DNA of 64,000 nt, taken from contig JAQFWX010000063.1 of assembly GCA_027605045.1 (NCBI GenBank), positions 124,001 through 188,000 on the forward strand, given 5' to 3'. The stretch's first letter is position 1, and each line of letters opens with the position of its first letter. The DNA comes from Phallus indusiatus. Lineage: Eukaryota > Basidiomycota > Agaricomycetes > Phallales > Phallaceae. Shown in pieces: positions 24,360 to 34,730 of this stretch. The notes beneath the pieces were generated by a model. It made no database searches, was not told the DNA's origin, and worked only from the letters and a program-made list of their open reading frames with translations. The translations under genes were made by a program, and so were the position numbers.

Positions 24360-25583
24360 GTCAGTAATACAATATGGGAGAGTTTCTCGTATACTCATTC
24401 GGCTGTTGAATCCGTATTAGTTATGTAAATACCAAACTTTCAACCATAAATAGTCGCACTGAGCGTAATGTAACTTGAAGCATCGTGCTGCAAACCTAAA
24501 CCTGGTTACAAATGAGGTTCAAGTCCTTCCGAGTTCCGACGAGATCTGTGGATATGGTTTTGGTTACTTTCTCGCTTCATTGATTATGTATTGCCATGTG
24601 TCTGAATAAAAAAAACCGTTAAACAATAACAATTGGGTAAGAACGAACTAAAGCTTTGATTAAGAGTTACGCGACCTGTACAGTGTAAATAATTGCATCA
24701 AACACTCATGCTCGAATAGTCACCCCTCAAAACTCAGGATTTAGCAGAATCGGTCGACAATATCAGTGATGAAAGAAGCTCCCAAGCTTCCAGTTAAATT
24801 TATTTCGAGAAGGCGCGGAACTGATGAGCGACTCGGATGGAAACACCCACCCCTTGTAATCATTGCACCCTGTGCCCGCATGTGCACTAGACGGAGGGGA
24901 AAATTGATATATAATATTCGCATATCTGTGAGATATTTGTAATTCCGGAACACAAATATTCATTCACATCACCGGCTCAACCAGCAAGATTTCACATGCA
25001 AATGCACTGATTCGAGCTAGCACTGTGTGTACATATGTGTGTAATGTACAAGCGAGCAGTGGCAGTGTCCTATAATAGCGCGCGTTACCCCCGCCTGAAA
25101 TTAAGATTCGAGTCACTGCCCCTATTCCGATCGATTGATTTCAAGAAGGAAAAAAAAAATTCTCTTCTCACGATGATTAACCAGAAGTTTCCCTAATGTT
25201 GGAATTTTGTTTTGTTATGATGCGAGCGCGCATACAGCTAAAGCCTGTACTAGAATGAGTATATACATATGTCAAATCTAGATACTAGTCCTCCACGCTG
25301 AGGTATATTGATGAGCCGAGAGTATAATGAAACGAGTCGGAAAAATATCTACTGTAAAGGAATGTACGACAGGTCTGAGTCCCACTGAGTTCTTACGCTC
25401 CCCTTGTAGTTGGTAGAGGAACGTAACAACCAGAGGGTAAAAGTAAGAATCCATATCCGAGCGAGGAGTTCAAAAGAGAAAAATAAGATGGTTTAAATAA
25501 GGGTTTATGATACAACAACAATGCAGAGAAAGATCTCTGATGATCAAAGTACGAAGTGAAAAGAAAGTTTGTTTGAGTCAAAG
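24360..25583. other. Intergenic region
   Basis: 1.2 kb between the uncertain locus and the 3' end of the zinc-finger gene. AT-rich; no gene, repeat or RNA recognised. Confidence 0.35.
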
Positions 25584-26414
25584 CTATTCAACGCCATGAC
25601 CATGAACAGCTGCGTTATGGCGACGCTTATTCTTTTTCTGGACAATGGTGAGTTGACAGAGGTCATAGGGGCAAAGGTATGCCCTGCCACTCTGGACCCA
25701 TGGATGTTTTTGAGGCTTTAACAGCCAAGAAGGGTCATTCCGCGGAATTTCGTCGTCATCGTAGCGAACAGGAGGCGGCACCAAAGTCGCCCCTTCGGTT
25801 GGTTCAGCAGGCGTATACAGAGGCTGTGCCTCCTGTTGAATTGTCTGAAGCGATGAACCAACGATAAACTCGGGGTCGGAAAATTGTTGCTGGGTATCCA
25901 TAGAATAATTCCGATCTAAAGGAATGTCAATAGGAAACATTGCACCCTCTGGTATTGTCGTTATCCAAGAGGCATAATCATGCTGAAGGTAATCTCGTTG
26001 TGACTGTTCGAAAATGTCGTAGGATGACGTCGCCAAGGAAGCAATTTCGTTTGACACGTTTTGGAAGTTCCATGGAACGGAGTGGGATATCTGAGGTTGT
26101 GGATCGAGTTGCAATTGCGATTGCGGGTGAGGTTGAGAAGCGGAAGGGGTCTGAGAGTAGTAAGCAGTATAACCGTCCTGTAGCACGCCGGTATCATAAG
26201 TGTTCGCAGGATGGTTAGCAGAAGAGTCGGTGGCATCGAATGTTGTTGAATCAAATGCTTCTGAAGGTGACACTTCTGTGGTTTGTAGGTAATATAGTTG
26301 GTTGTAAAATTCTTCATTCGTCATTTCTTCGCGTGTATCGCTGTTCTCTTGATTGACGTCCCAGAGAACATCGGATAATTGGTGCGATGACGGTGGCGGT
26401 TGAGGGTAGGACAT
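25584..26414 (-). CDS. Gln/Ser/Pro-rich protein with C-terminal C2H2-like finger
   Basis: Intron-free frame of 276 residues from the ATG at 26414 (MSYPQPPPSSHQLSDVLWD). The frame is open further upstream, but this ATG begins the region with ordered composition. The body is rich in Gln, Ser, Pro and Asp (SQPHPQSQLQLDPQPQ), typical of activation domains. The C-terminus has one finger-like element, LCPYDLCQLTIVQKKNKRRH then VHGH, a Cys-x4-Cys/His-x4-6-His pattern, ending HGHGVE-stop. A nuclear transcription regulator is likely but the binding site is unknown. Confidence 0.7.
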   Translation of the reverse strand: MSYPQPPPSSHQLSDVLWDVNQENSDTREEMTNEEFYNQLYYLQTTEVSPSEAFDSTTFDATDSSANHPANTYDTGVLQDGYTAYYSQTPSASQPHPQSQLQLDPQPQISHSVPWNFQNVSNEIASLATSSYDIFEQSQRDYLQHDYASWITTIPEGAMFPIDIPLDRNYSMDTQQQFSDPEFIVGSSLQTIQQEAQPLYTPAEPTEGATLVPPPVRYDDDEIPRNDPSWLLKPQKHPWVQSGRAYLCPYDLCQLTIVQKKNKRRHNAAVHGHGVE

Positions 26415-27608
26415 GGTGGCTATGGATGAGGAGCGAAGGCTTTTTAAGTGTTTTGTGGCATCTGGCAGAAGAAGTGGACGAAGTTGAGTTTCCTTTTTTT
26501 GACAGACAAGAAAATTCTGGTTATGAACGAACCTTCTAAGCGAGAACCCGAAGCAATTCAAGGGCTTGAACAGACGCGTCCGTAGCTGTTCTGCGAATCA
26601 ACGAATCACAACATATCAGAGTTTGTTAAAACGCAAAGCTTCGTCGCAACTAGCGTACCATTGCGTGTCCCTGATCGAGTAAAATGGAAAAGTGATTTTT
26701 GTTTCTACGTCAGTAGCGGTGATTTCTCTTTTTCTTTTCCGCCTCGCCACTGCCGCAATGTAATTAGGAGACGAGTGGTGCGCGTGAAAAACGAAAATGG
26801 ACAGGCTGTGCACGCCGCTTAATTTAGAGGCTCAGACTGAAATTATTAATAAAATATTTCCGCATTTTTCGAACCAATGAGCCTCTGTACTGGAAAATAA
26901 TTACCGTCATTAGGTCGTAAAAAGGACGAAAAGGAGTGGAGGAGTGGCAGACATAATGCACGGCATTTGAATGCCGTGTGATACAAGGGGGATGAGATTG
27001 ACCATTGACGCGTTGACGTGCGTTGTTGATTGGCTGAGAGCTTATTGCTGTACTGAAGCCCTGATCATAGCTACAAATTAATCAGTAAACAGCGAATCAC
27101 GAACGACTGTCGTACCTTTGTCTCACTTCGCTTAACTTCCTCCTCCACCAAAATTAGAAATTATCCCGACCTTGTGATTATTTAGCCTGACGATGCGATA
27201 CCGTACTATTCCCAGATTGAAAACAACACGGTTTACGTTAGTTTTAACCCAAAACTATCCAAAACTTAGTTTGAGCCATAGGAGAAATCAATTCAGTGGT
27301 GTTCTTGTCGAGCGCGTATGCATATGATCGTTTTCTTTGACAATGTGCGTTCACCGACGCGGGACTAGCGATAGCACAGCTTCGGAATATTCTTCGAGTT
27401 CTCAATACCGGTAGCCAGCACAAGATCTAGTCCGCGCAATGCATGGCGTGTCGCATAATTTGATTGACCATCGGCGGCAATTTCAAATCCGATCTGAAAA
27501 GATTCACATCATGAGCGAATAACCGAATTTCGCACCTCAGATTTCATTCTTGATATCAAGAAAGGCACTGACGTCAAGATCTCACATGCTTGAATCAAGT
27601 ATGGGCTT
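26415..27608. other. Intergenic region upstream of the C2H2 gene
   Basis: Contains the promoter of the minus-strand gene. A perfect 9-bp-arm inverted repeat with a 2-nt spacer lies at 26958-26977. No gene recognised. Confidence 0.35.
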
Positions 27609-27860
27609 ACGGTGTATCCAACGCGCCAGCTTCAATTTTCGAATTTTTGATTTTTGATTAGCGATAACTGAAAGCGCCCATGTTCAAAATAAGGCTGCTC
27701 GGGTAAAATTAGGTATTGACAGTTATATGAACCATCAATTTTAGAGTCAGTAAGTGACGCTGTAGCGTAGCGGTTTACGATACCCTTTTTTATGGCTGAC
27801 ATCCTCGGTTCGGTTCCTTTGGATCCTTGTTTTTTTTTTCGTGGTTGTTCTGTTTTCTCG
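27609..27860 (+). repeat. Inverted repeat copy A with tRNA-like Pol III boxes (SINE-like)
   Basis: About 250 bp repeated almost perfectly in reverse orientation at 29609-29862. Inside is an A-box-like tgtagcgtagcgg (27761-27773) and a B-box-like ggttcggttcc (27807-27817), about 34 nt apart, followed by a T-run (27829-27838) as expected at a Pol III terminator. About 150 bp of unrelated sequence precede the boxes. It may be a tRNA-derived SINE or the terminal inverted repeat of a larger non-autonomous element. Confidence 0.7.
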
Positions 27861-28083
27861 GAAGCCATTGTTCTTATGGTATTTGAAATTAAACCTTAAA
27901 ACATATTTAGCTTCATCTTTCATAAGAGTCTGGTCTCGTTGTATATAGACATGTATCATTTAGTGTATGTAGCATTGCATGGAACATGGCACCCAACACT
28001 GAATGCTTTCAATGAATATTCGGCATTGGAATATAAAAGGGTTATAAGTGTCTTTGAGATCCTTTATTTGGACCCTTGATTTT

Positions 28084-28782
28084 TGTCACGCCCGCGTAAC
28101 ACCTCGCTTAAGCGGAACTCCGCTCATTCCTTTTACGTACCTCGCTTATATTCTTTTGTTCCCCCGTTCCGATCCATTTCCTTTTCCGTCCTTGTTATCT
28201 TGTTGTAACCCGTTTCAGGTCTCTATTTAGTTTCATAGCTATTTAAAGATCGACCTTCCTGTAACTACTTCTCCAGTTCTGATATAGATCTTATTCCGCC
28301 CATTCTCTCACATGTTTCTGTCAGGGTACGCTACTGCCGTCTCTCATTTTCTTATTTATTATCATCGGCATCGTTTCTTTTCTATTTTATTTATCATTTC
28401 CATATTTTACCTTCACTCTCCGTTTCCTTGTTCTGTCTCTATTTCACTTTCTCTACTCGCGCGCGTCGCGCGCTCGTACCCGGCGTGATGCCCGTGACAT
28501 CACGTCGCTTAGTCTCGGCTTGGGCGCCTGGCACTTAGCTGTGTCAGGGCCGCACGCCGCGTCGTCGTTTTATGTATATAGTAGCTGTACCTAGAGTGAG
28601 GGTCCCTAAGCTTGTTCTCTTAGGATCCCCTCCCTCTAGGTGAGTAGTTAGTTTCCCTTCCAATATATTCACTTAGGATCCCCTCCCTCTAGTGTGAGCT
28701 GAGTAGCCCTAACAGTTTCATATCTCGATCCAATCTCATCTTAGATCCCTTGTCGTTGTTGACGACGTCCTCGAATGTAACA
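28084..28782 (+). mobile_element. LTR remnant of a retrotransposon
   Basis: Starts tgtcacgcccgcg and ends cgaatgtaaca, giving TG...CA borders of about 699 bp. It is followed immediately by tttttatcagacca, which resembles a tRNA-Met primer-binding site (TGGTATCAGAGC type). Internal repeats of aggatcccctccctctag occur at about 28622 and 28676. No gag-pol frame follows. A reverse-oriented sequence resembling the LTR end lies near 29070-29110, suggesting a rearranged or nested element. Confidence 0.5.
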
Positions 28783-28930
28783 GTTTTTATCAGACCACAG
28801 AGGGGCCTGATAAAGGGTTTTTCTTATTTTCCCACAAGTGCACAGAATTCCTGTCTATTGCTCAATAAGGCTAATAGGGAATTACATGCAGTAGTAGTGG
28901 TAAAATTAAGATTAACTAATGTAACTACTA

Positions 28931-29053
28931 GTCACACCGCTGTAAGGGTGTGACGGGCGCTTAAGCGTCACGCTGTGACGCGCAAATACTACTGCTGCAG
29001 TGCCAAAGGCACTGCATGGGCACTAGGCCATTAATGGGCCCCAGGGGGGCCCA
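28931..29053. repeat. Cluster of perfect short palindromes
   Basis: Arms of 7-9 bp: 28931-28938/28947-28954; the 10-bp palindrome cgcttaagcg at 28958-28967; 28965-28971/28975-28981; 28996-29004/29008-29016; and 29035-29042/29046-29053. A near-perfect one lies at 29027-29040. Six potential hairpins therefore sit in about 120 bp between the LTR remnant and the inverted internal fragment. Confidence 0.75.
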
Positions 29054-29420
29054 TTCCTATATCCCAAATCCGTTACATCGAACGTCATCGGCGACGTTGT
29101 GTCTATCTTCTTCAACAACTACCTCTGACCAACTTCTCCGACCCCATTCCTAACTCCAAGACTCCGACGTCCTCCAACTCAGTCTCTACCCAGAACCTCC
29201 GACGTTGTTAAAGCCTCGGAGAACTCACCCTAGACCTCTGTACGTGGTCCGACCTAGTGTTAACCTAGGAAAGCCTCGTAGTCCTGCCCCAACCCGAAAT
29301 TGTTGGTGACGCACCGTGAGGGCGCAACTCAAGAGTAAGTTGAAGCCGACCAACATCCGACCCACGTCCGATCCTGTCCCGAGCCTCGCTTAGTCATCCC
29401 GACCCCGGCGCGTAACAATT
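29054..29420 (-). mobile_element. Fragment of retroelement-like sequence, reverse orientation
   Basis: The reverse complement of about 29070-29110 resembles the last 30 bp of the LTR at 28740-28782. The remainder is C- and gacg-rich sequence unlike the host genes. No open frame is preserved. Assigned to the same nested island by position and composition. Confidence 0.35.
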
Positions 29421-29608
29421 TTTCTATAAGCATTTGGGAAGCCTGAGGAGGTCATAATGGATTTGATAATTCAATAATTGAGAGTGCACCTCTAGATGGC
29501 TAAACTTCTTGGGCCTTGCACCACAAACAACTGGTCATGTAATGTGATTATTTTATCCAGAAATATTATTATGCTTGTAATTGAGAGAAAAAATAAAACA
29601 AAGCTCCG

Positions 29609-29862
29609 GAGAAAACAGAACAACCACGAAAAAAAAAACAAGGATCCAAAGGAACCGAACCAAGGATGTCAGCCATAAAAAAGGGTATCATAAACCGCTA
29701 CACTACAGCGTCACTTACTGACTCTAAAATTGATGGTTCATATAACTGTCAATACCTAATTTTACCCGAGCAGCCTTATTTTGAACATGGGCGCTTTCAG
29801 TTATCGCTAATCAAAAATCAAAAATTCGAAAATTGAAGCTGGCGCGTTGGGTACACCGTAAT
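29609..29862 (-). repeat. Inverted repeat copy B, mate of 27609-27860
   Basis: The reverse complement matches copy A over about 250 bp with only a few substitutions (for example gtgtag for gcgtag in the A-box region). The poly-T becomes the A-run at 29630-29639. Similarity stops abruptly at both edges. The pair brackets about 1.75 kb containing the LTR remnant and palindromes. Confidence 0.7.
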
Positions 29863-30320
29863 GGGCTGCATGCGCAGCGAAATTCGTTTACAAAGGGTCA
29901 TTAGTCGACAGTTTGAAAAATCAGACAAGTAACGGTTTACTTCTGTTTAAAAAAGGCGCTTCACGTAGAGACTCGATTGGCAAGACTTACAGCCTCCTAC
30001 AACGTTTAGCTACTACGCAATACCGAATTCCTTCAACGAGTTTTTGAGGTCCATTAAGGTCCTGAGAATCTCTTATCATAATCCAGTGCGCTTGTCTAGA
30101 ACCATGTGGGTATAATTTAGAATAAGCACGAGATTTTGAACCTTGTTTCATCTCATACTTACCTGCAAGTGATTGAACTCGCGCACCCGGAGCGGGAGAG
30201 TAAGTTCTTCCCTACGGCACCAGTAATGGCCCATGCCCCGGCATCGGAAGTGAACGTTGCCAGCTGACTCAGACAACTGACGTAACCGTAAATTCAATTC
30301 ATATCCCCAAACACCAAAAA
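29863..30320. other. Spacer upstream of ISA2
   Basis: About 460 bp with no gene recognised; it should contain the ISA2 promoter. Confidence 0.35.
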
Positions 30321-31202
30321 ATGTCATCACACGTATCTGCTGCACTGGTAGACTTGAGGCATTGCTTCAAAGTCAGTTCATGCCGAAGATATTCCACAAA
30401 GCAACATTCCAATTTGGGTGCATCACTTTTTGGAGCAAGACGACCCATTGCACGCCGAGTTTACACTACGTCCACTGCCCCAGTCATTCTCCAGCATGCT
30501 AACTTATCCTCTCCCATACCATGGTTTGACAAACGTCAACTCCTCCGACACTCAGAAACAATAGAACATAAAGACGGTTTTATACGGATCCTGTCGACTA
30601 GAGGTTATGCCACAGCGACGCGGACTGACGAGCCTGGAACAAGTCGTGCTCAAGCCATTCTGTTTGCGATTCCGGATCCGTCGAAAATGGCTCCTGATGA
30701 AGAAGTTGAACTTTTGGATAAAAATGAAGCTCAATTCTCAATCACGGAAAGGGCAGCAGAGGTAACCATTTTCATAGTTATTCAAACTTGCACATGCTTA
30801 CATATGTAATTCCTTCCGTTCATTCAGAAATTGAGCAACATTTCAACCTCGGAAAATGACCCGACTGTCTCCCTTCGCGTCGCAGTAGAATCAGGAGGAT
30901 GTCACGGGTACCAATACAAGCTCGAATTGACATCAGATCAAGCCCCAGATGACTAGTGCGTCTTCAAAACTGTGTCACCGGACTGTTGAAAAACTGACTT
31001 TCTCTTGTCCGACAGTCGATTCATACACCCCAAACATAGAAATGCGGCAATTGTCGTCGATGCTGTATCATTGGGATTGCTAAAAGGTTCAACACTGGAT
31101 TACGCAACCGAGCTTATTGGAAGTAGCTTTCGGATTATTGACAATCCGCAGGCTAAAACCGCAGGCTGTGGATGTGGTATTAGCTGGGAAGCTAAATTCT
31201 AA
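30321..31202 (+). CDS. ISA2: Mitochondrial iron-sulfur cluster assembly protein ISA2 (A-type carrier)
   Basis: HesB/IscA-fold protein that helps build [4Fe-4S] clusters in the mitochondrial matrix. Exons 30321-30761, 30828-30955 and 31016-31202. The long N-terminus is rich in Arg, Ser and Thr with few acids (RRYSTKQ, GARRPIARRVYTTST), as expected for a presequence. The A-type domain starts near ITERAAEKL. It keeps the three Cys ligands: one in ESGGCHGYQY and two in AGCGCGISWE close to the C-terminus. The stretch DYATELIGSSFRIIDNPQAK is diagnostic for ISA2 over ISA1. The second intron begins gtgcgt and removes a TAG that would interrupt the frame at 30954. About 251 residues. Confidence 0.93.
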
Positions 31203-34200
31203 TAATAGAGTGGCTGTGGAAACATTTCTCCCCTTACTTTTCACTAATGCACTTTCATGTACGAGTCTTTTATTAACACTATCATGTCCCACTGCTCATC
31301 TCTGAAGTAAATTAAACATACACAATATTATTACAAACAAACCAATCAACAAGATCACAAGAGCTTGTACAAAGTCAAGAGATAAACGGAAAAATCAACT
31401 ACTGAGCGATATCCAATGAGACAACCTCTGAATTGGCGCCATTCTGAAAACACTGCCAACAACAGCACCTTCTTCTTCTCAGTCCATTTGAATAACCAGG
31501 CTGTATCCATTTATCTTCGAAAGGGATCTCTCCAAAGCTCGTCAAACATGCCCTGGCAACACTCAACGTTTACTGAGAAAAAGCATCCATCGTTCTTGCG
31601 GGTTACGCTTGCACCTCTGTACGTGACAATGGGGTTTCAGAGTGCTGGTATTTTGACAGTTTCATGAGCCGCACTCGTTCCCGCACACCGAAAAGAGAAA
31701 ACGTGCTATAAAGCTGTTGATCTCAGTGGTGGAAGAAGCGATAGTAGTTAAGGTTCGAGATGCCAATAGAGGTTGATGTGATCGTCGATTCAACGGGTCA
31801 GAAACTGGGTCCACTAATCAGATTGATCAGTTGGCGGGGCTAGCGATAAAGAAAACGAAGCATTAACAGCCGGTTGTTACACGAAGAAAGAAAGATCAAA
31901 CCTGCAAACATCTCTCAGAGGCCCTGGCACTATAATCCATCCGTCGCATTCACTCCGATACTCAGCAGCATTAGCTTTGTCGCTTCAATTCCTTGTTCTT
32001 AAGAAGCGACAAAATTGGCTGAAAGAGATTACGGCAACACCGTCATCAATGCTATCTCAACTCCCGTCGTCGCCGCTCCATTATCGATCATGATCGTCAG
32101 CGTCTTCATAACAGCAATCGAACTTTGCGGGTTCAAGGATAGACCAGGGGATTACTCTGACGACTCCTGTTCCGAATAAGTGGTAGATTTAGACCATCTA
32201 CCACCCACCAGCACTATGCGCAAGGAAAGAGAGGTACAGGCATCACCAAAGCCTGACCGGTGATGGATCGCTACCGGACTACGAATCGTCCACTGGCAAA
32301 AGACAGAATTCGTCGTTGTTGCTGCTGTAGTCGGCGATATCATTCTCGATGACGCCGGACTGATTTTGCCAGAACTAACGTCCTCTTTTCGTGTTCATCC
32401 ATTGAACGCCAGTGGCGTTTGATGTGGCGGAAAGGGTATTGGAGAAGCAGGGCGCTCAGGCTGCGATTTAACCCTAAGCCGGAGTAGAAGCCAGAGACTG
32501 AAAGTTCACAAACCACGCATTGGCCACATTTCGTATCTAACTAACCGAAGAAGGCTCGACAATCCTAGCGTGATAGAGTCGTTCCAACTGGTTCGGCATG
32601 GAGGAATGCTTCGCGTAGCCTGTAGGTAGTGATGACGAGAAGATGCCGATGTTCTTGCTTTTGTTTGGGATTTGGAAGAATGGAATTCGTCGGATCTCTC
32701 TGCGTGTAGTCGTTCAAGCCGACCCCGAGGTCTTATACCTATAGACGGTATAGGTGTAAGACTGTCTTCTCTGGATGAAGAGTAGTAGGATTACAGGGCT
32801 GTAAGCTATCCTGCGACGAAGAACAGGACGATGAAGAAGACAAGAATGCTAATGAGATCGACGATTGCGTTGCTGATGCGGAAGGCGGAAGAAAGGAAAT
32901 GCAACTGTAGGATCTGAACCACGCAATGAGGAAGAAGACCTTGGCTTTGACGCTGATGGGATGGAAGGGCAATACACGTGGAAGTTGAACAAGCTGAGAT
33001 GATGAGGGTTCTACGTCGACAAAGGGCGTTTGCGATGGCTATAACGACGGCACTCATGCTGAAGATGGTTTTTCGATAGTGAGGACGCCGGCTGTCTCAG
33101 TTCTGGCTCTGATGATGCTGCCAAAGTCGATGTTATTAGAATTGGTGCTGAAGCAGTTGTCATTCTGGGACGCGCCATCATACGGATGGGTCAGAAAGGG
33201 TTGTCCGTTCCTTCAAAAGGCATCCCCAAAGGCTGAAGCAGTATCTGCTGTGGCCGTGATGAAAATGTTGTTGCTATTAGTGCATCGCTGAAGGCGGTTC
33301 CAATTCCGGTGCCACCTTTATTGAGGGGCTCTGAAGTCGGCAAACGATCCATTACGAAGGGTATCGAGCTTTCAAGTGCTTTCATGACTGTTGGCCCTTA
33401 AACTATCAGATCTCAAATAATTAGAAGAAAGGACGTCGAGGAAAGACCAAAAGCATTGATCAATCTCACCTATTATTTCCTCTTCCTCTTCAGCTTGGAA
33501 AACGGCTTTTACGGACACATCCACACGACCCGTTAATACACTCGACTTTCATCAGTTTTTCCTCGCTGACGCGCTATCCACATTCGTATTTAGATTGAAA
33601 CAGGTTTGATAATACAGGACCACTTACCTCGTCGGGCACCTTTTCGGAACATATTGCGAACAAAATCCGCAGGTCTTTGGAGCCTTCTGTCCATTCAAAC
33701 GTTGAATTAGTGCTAGAGATTACCGATGTGGTTGGAATGGGACAATGGACTATTTCATGAAGCGTAATACCAAGACAACATATGTTGGCTTTGGAGTCGT
33801 ACATTGGGACAAATGGCTTTGGAGTCATCCAGCAAAAAGTGTCGACAAAAGAGGACGAGGACAGAATGCCGTTCTTCCGTGACATTTCCCCTTCTGGCTT
33901 TCATCAGGCGTTTGAAAACTCCCGCCGCTTGCCATGTAATTCTCAGTACAATCCAGATATGTGGCCCGTCAAGGTAGCACCCGCAATTTGCTCGTTCCAG
34001 GACCACGCAACTGGCTGAAAAGAACGATGTCGCTTTGATTATCCTCTGCATCATCGTCCGAAGTGCTAGTATTGATAATATTAGGTGCAACGATATCTCG
34101 AGTGATATAGGAACGCCAGGATATACCGCTCGATAGGCACCTCTCCACGGTCTTGCAGCTTGCTATGACTCGGATATCAACTTTGCGGTGAAGCTGGTGG

Positions 34201-34730
34201 ACCAATGAGCTCAACATCCAAGTCAAAAAGTGAGATACAATAGGCGTACTTATGATACCAGAACTTGATTTTGAGCGGGATCGAGGGCCCAGCTCATTTG
34301 ATCTTGACCTCGGAAAAGAAGAAGCTGAGGATTAGCGCCAGTAACTCTCTACTCGCTGCAGCCGCCTTGTTGACGTTGCCAGCCTTGACACGACACTGGA
34401 CGACACTGGACAACAAAAAAAAAAAATCTTTTAATACTTCTTTTAGGTCTTGCCTCAGAAGATCAAACAGGATGCAAACTGTATTGATTGAATCGTCGGA
34501 ATTGAGATGCTTGCTCGTAGTCTCAGAACCACTACTGTGCCTGTACTCCCACCGTCGAATAGTGCATCAGTCTAACTTTAATCTCGTTTATGCTCGGAAG
34601 TCATGGCCATCATATGTTTGATGTATTGGATCTACTTCTCGGTCACCCAACAACAGAAACCTTGCTTGTTCCCTTATATCTCATACCTCACTGCTGAATT
34701 TTTTCTTCTTTTCTTCGTCTCCTTCTAACT
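31203..34730. other. 3.5-kb region without a supportable gene
   Basis: Open frames up to about 118 codons occur on both strands and overlap each other. One + frame around 33085-33240 has coding-like composition (VVILGRAIIRMGQKGL) but cannot be extended. There is no recognisable domain, LTR or terminal repeat. It may be decayed mobile or duplicated DNA. The right end contains the promoter of the first family F gene, including a CT-rich leader at 34700-34730. Confidence 0.35.

Noticed and set aside
25679..26218. Two + strand frames opposite the C2H2 gene
   Set aside because: Shadows of the minus-strand Gln/Pro-rich coding sequence.
27750..27840. Genuine tRNA gene
   Set aside because: A- and B-box-like sequences are present, but I could not fold acceptor and anticodon stems, the T-loop is atypical, and the segment is part of a 250-bp repeat.
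32739..33057. Overlapping - strand frames rich in Ser and Cys
   Set aside because: Complement of a gaagaa/gatgaaga-rich stretch; no start, domain or splice partner.
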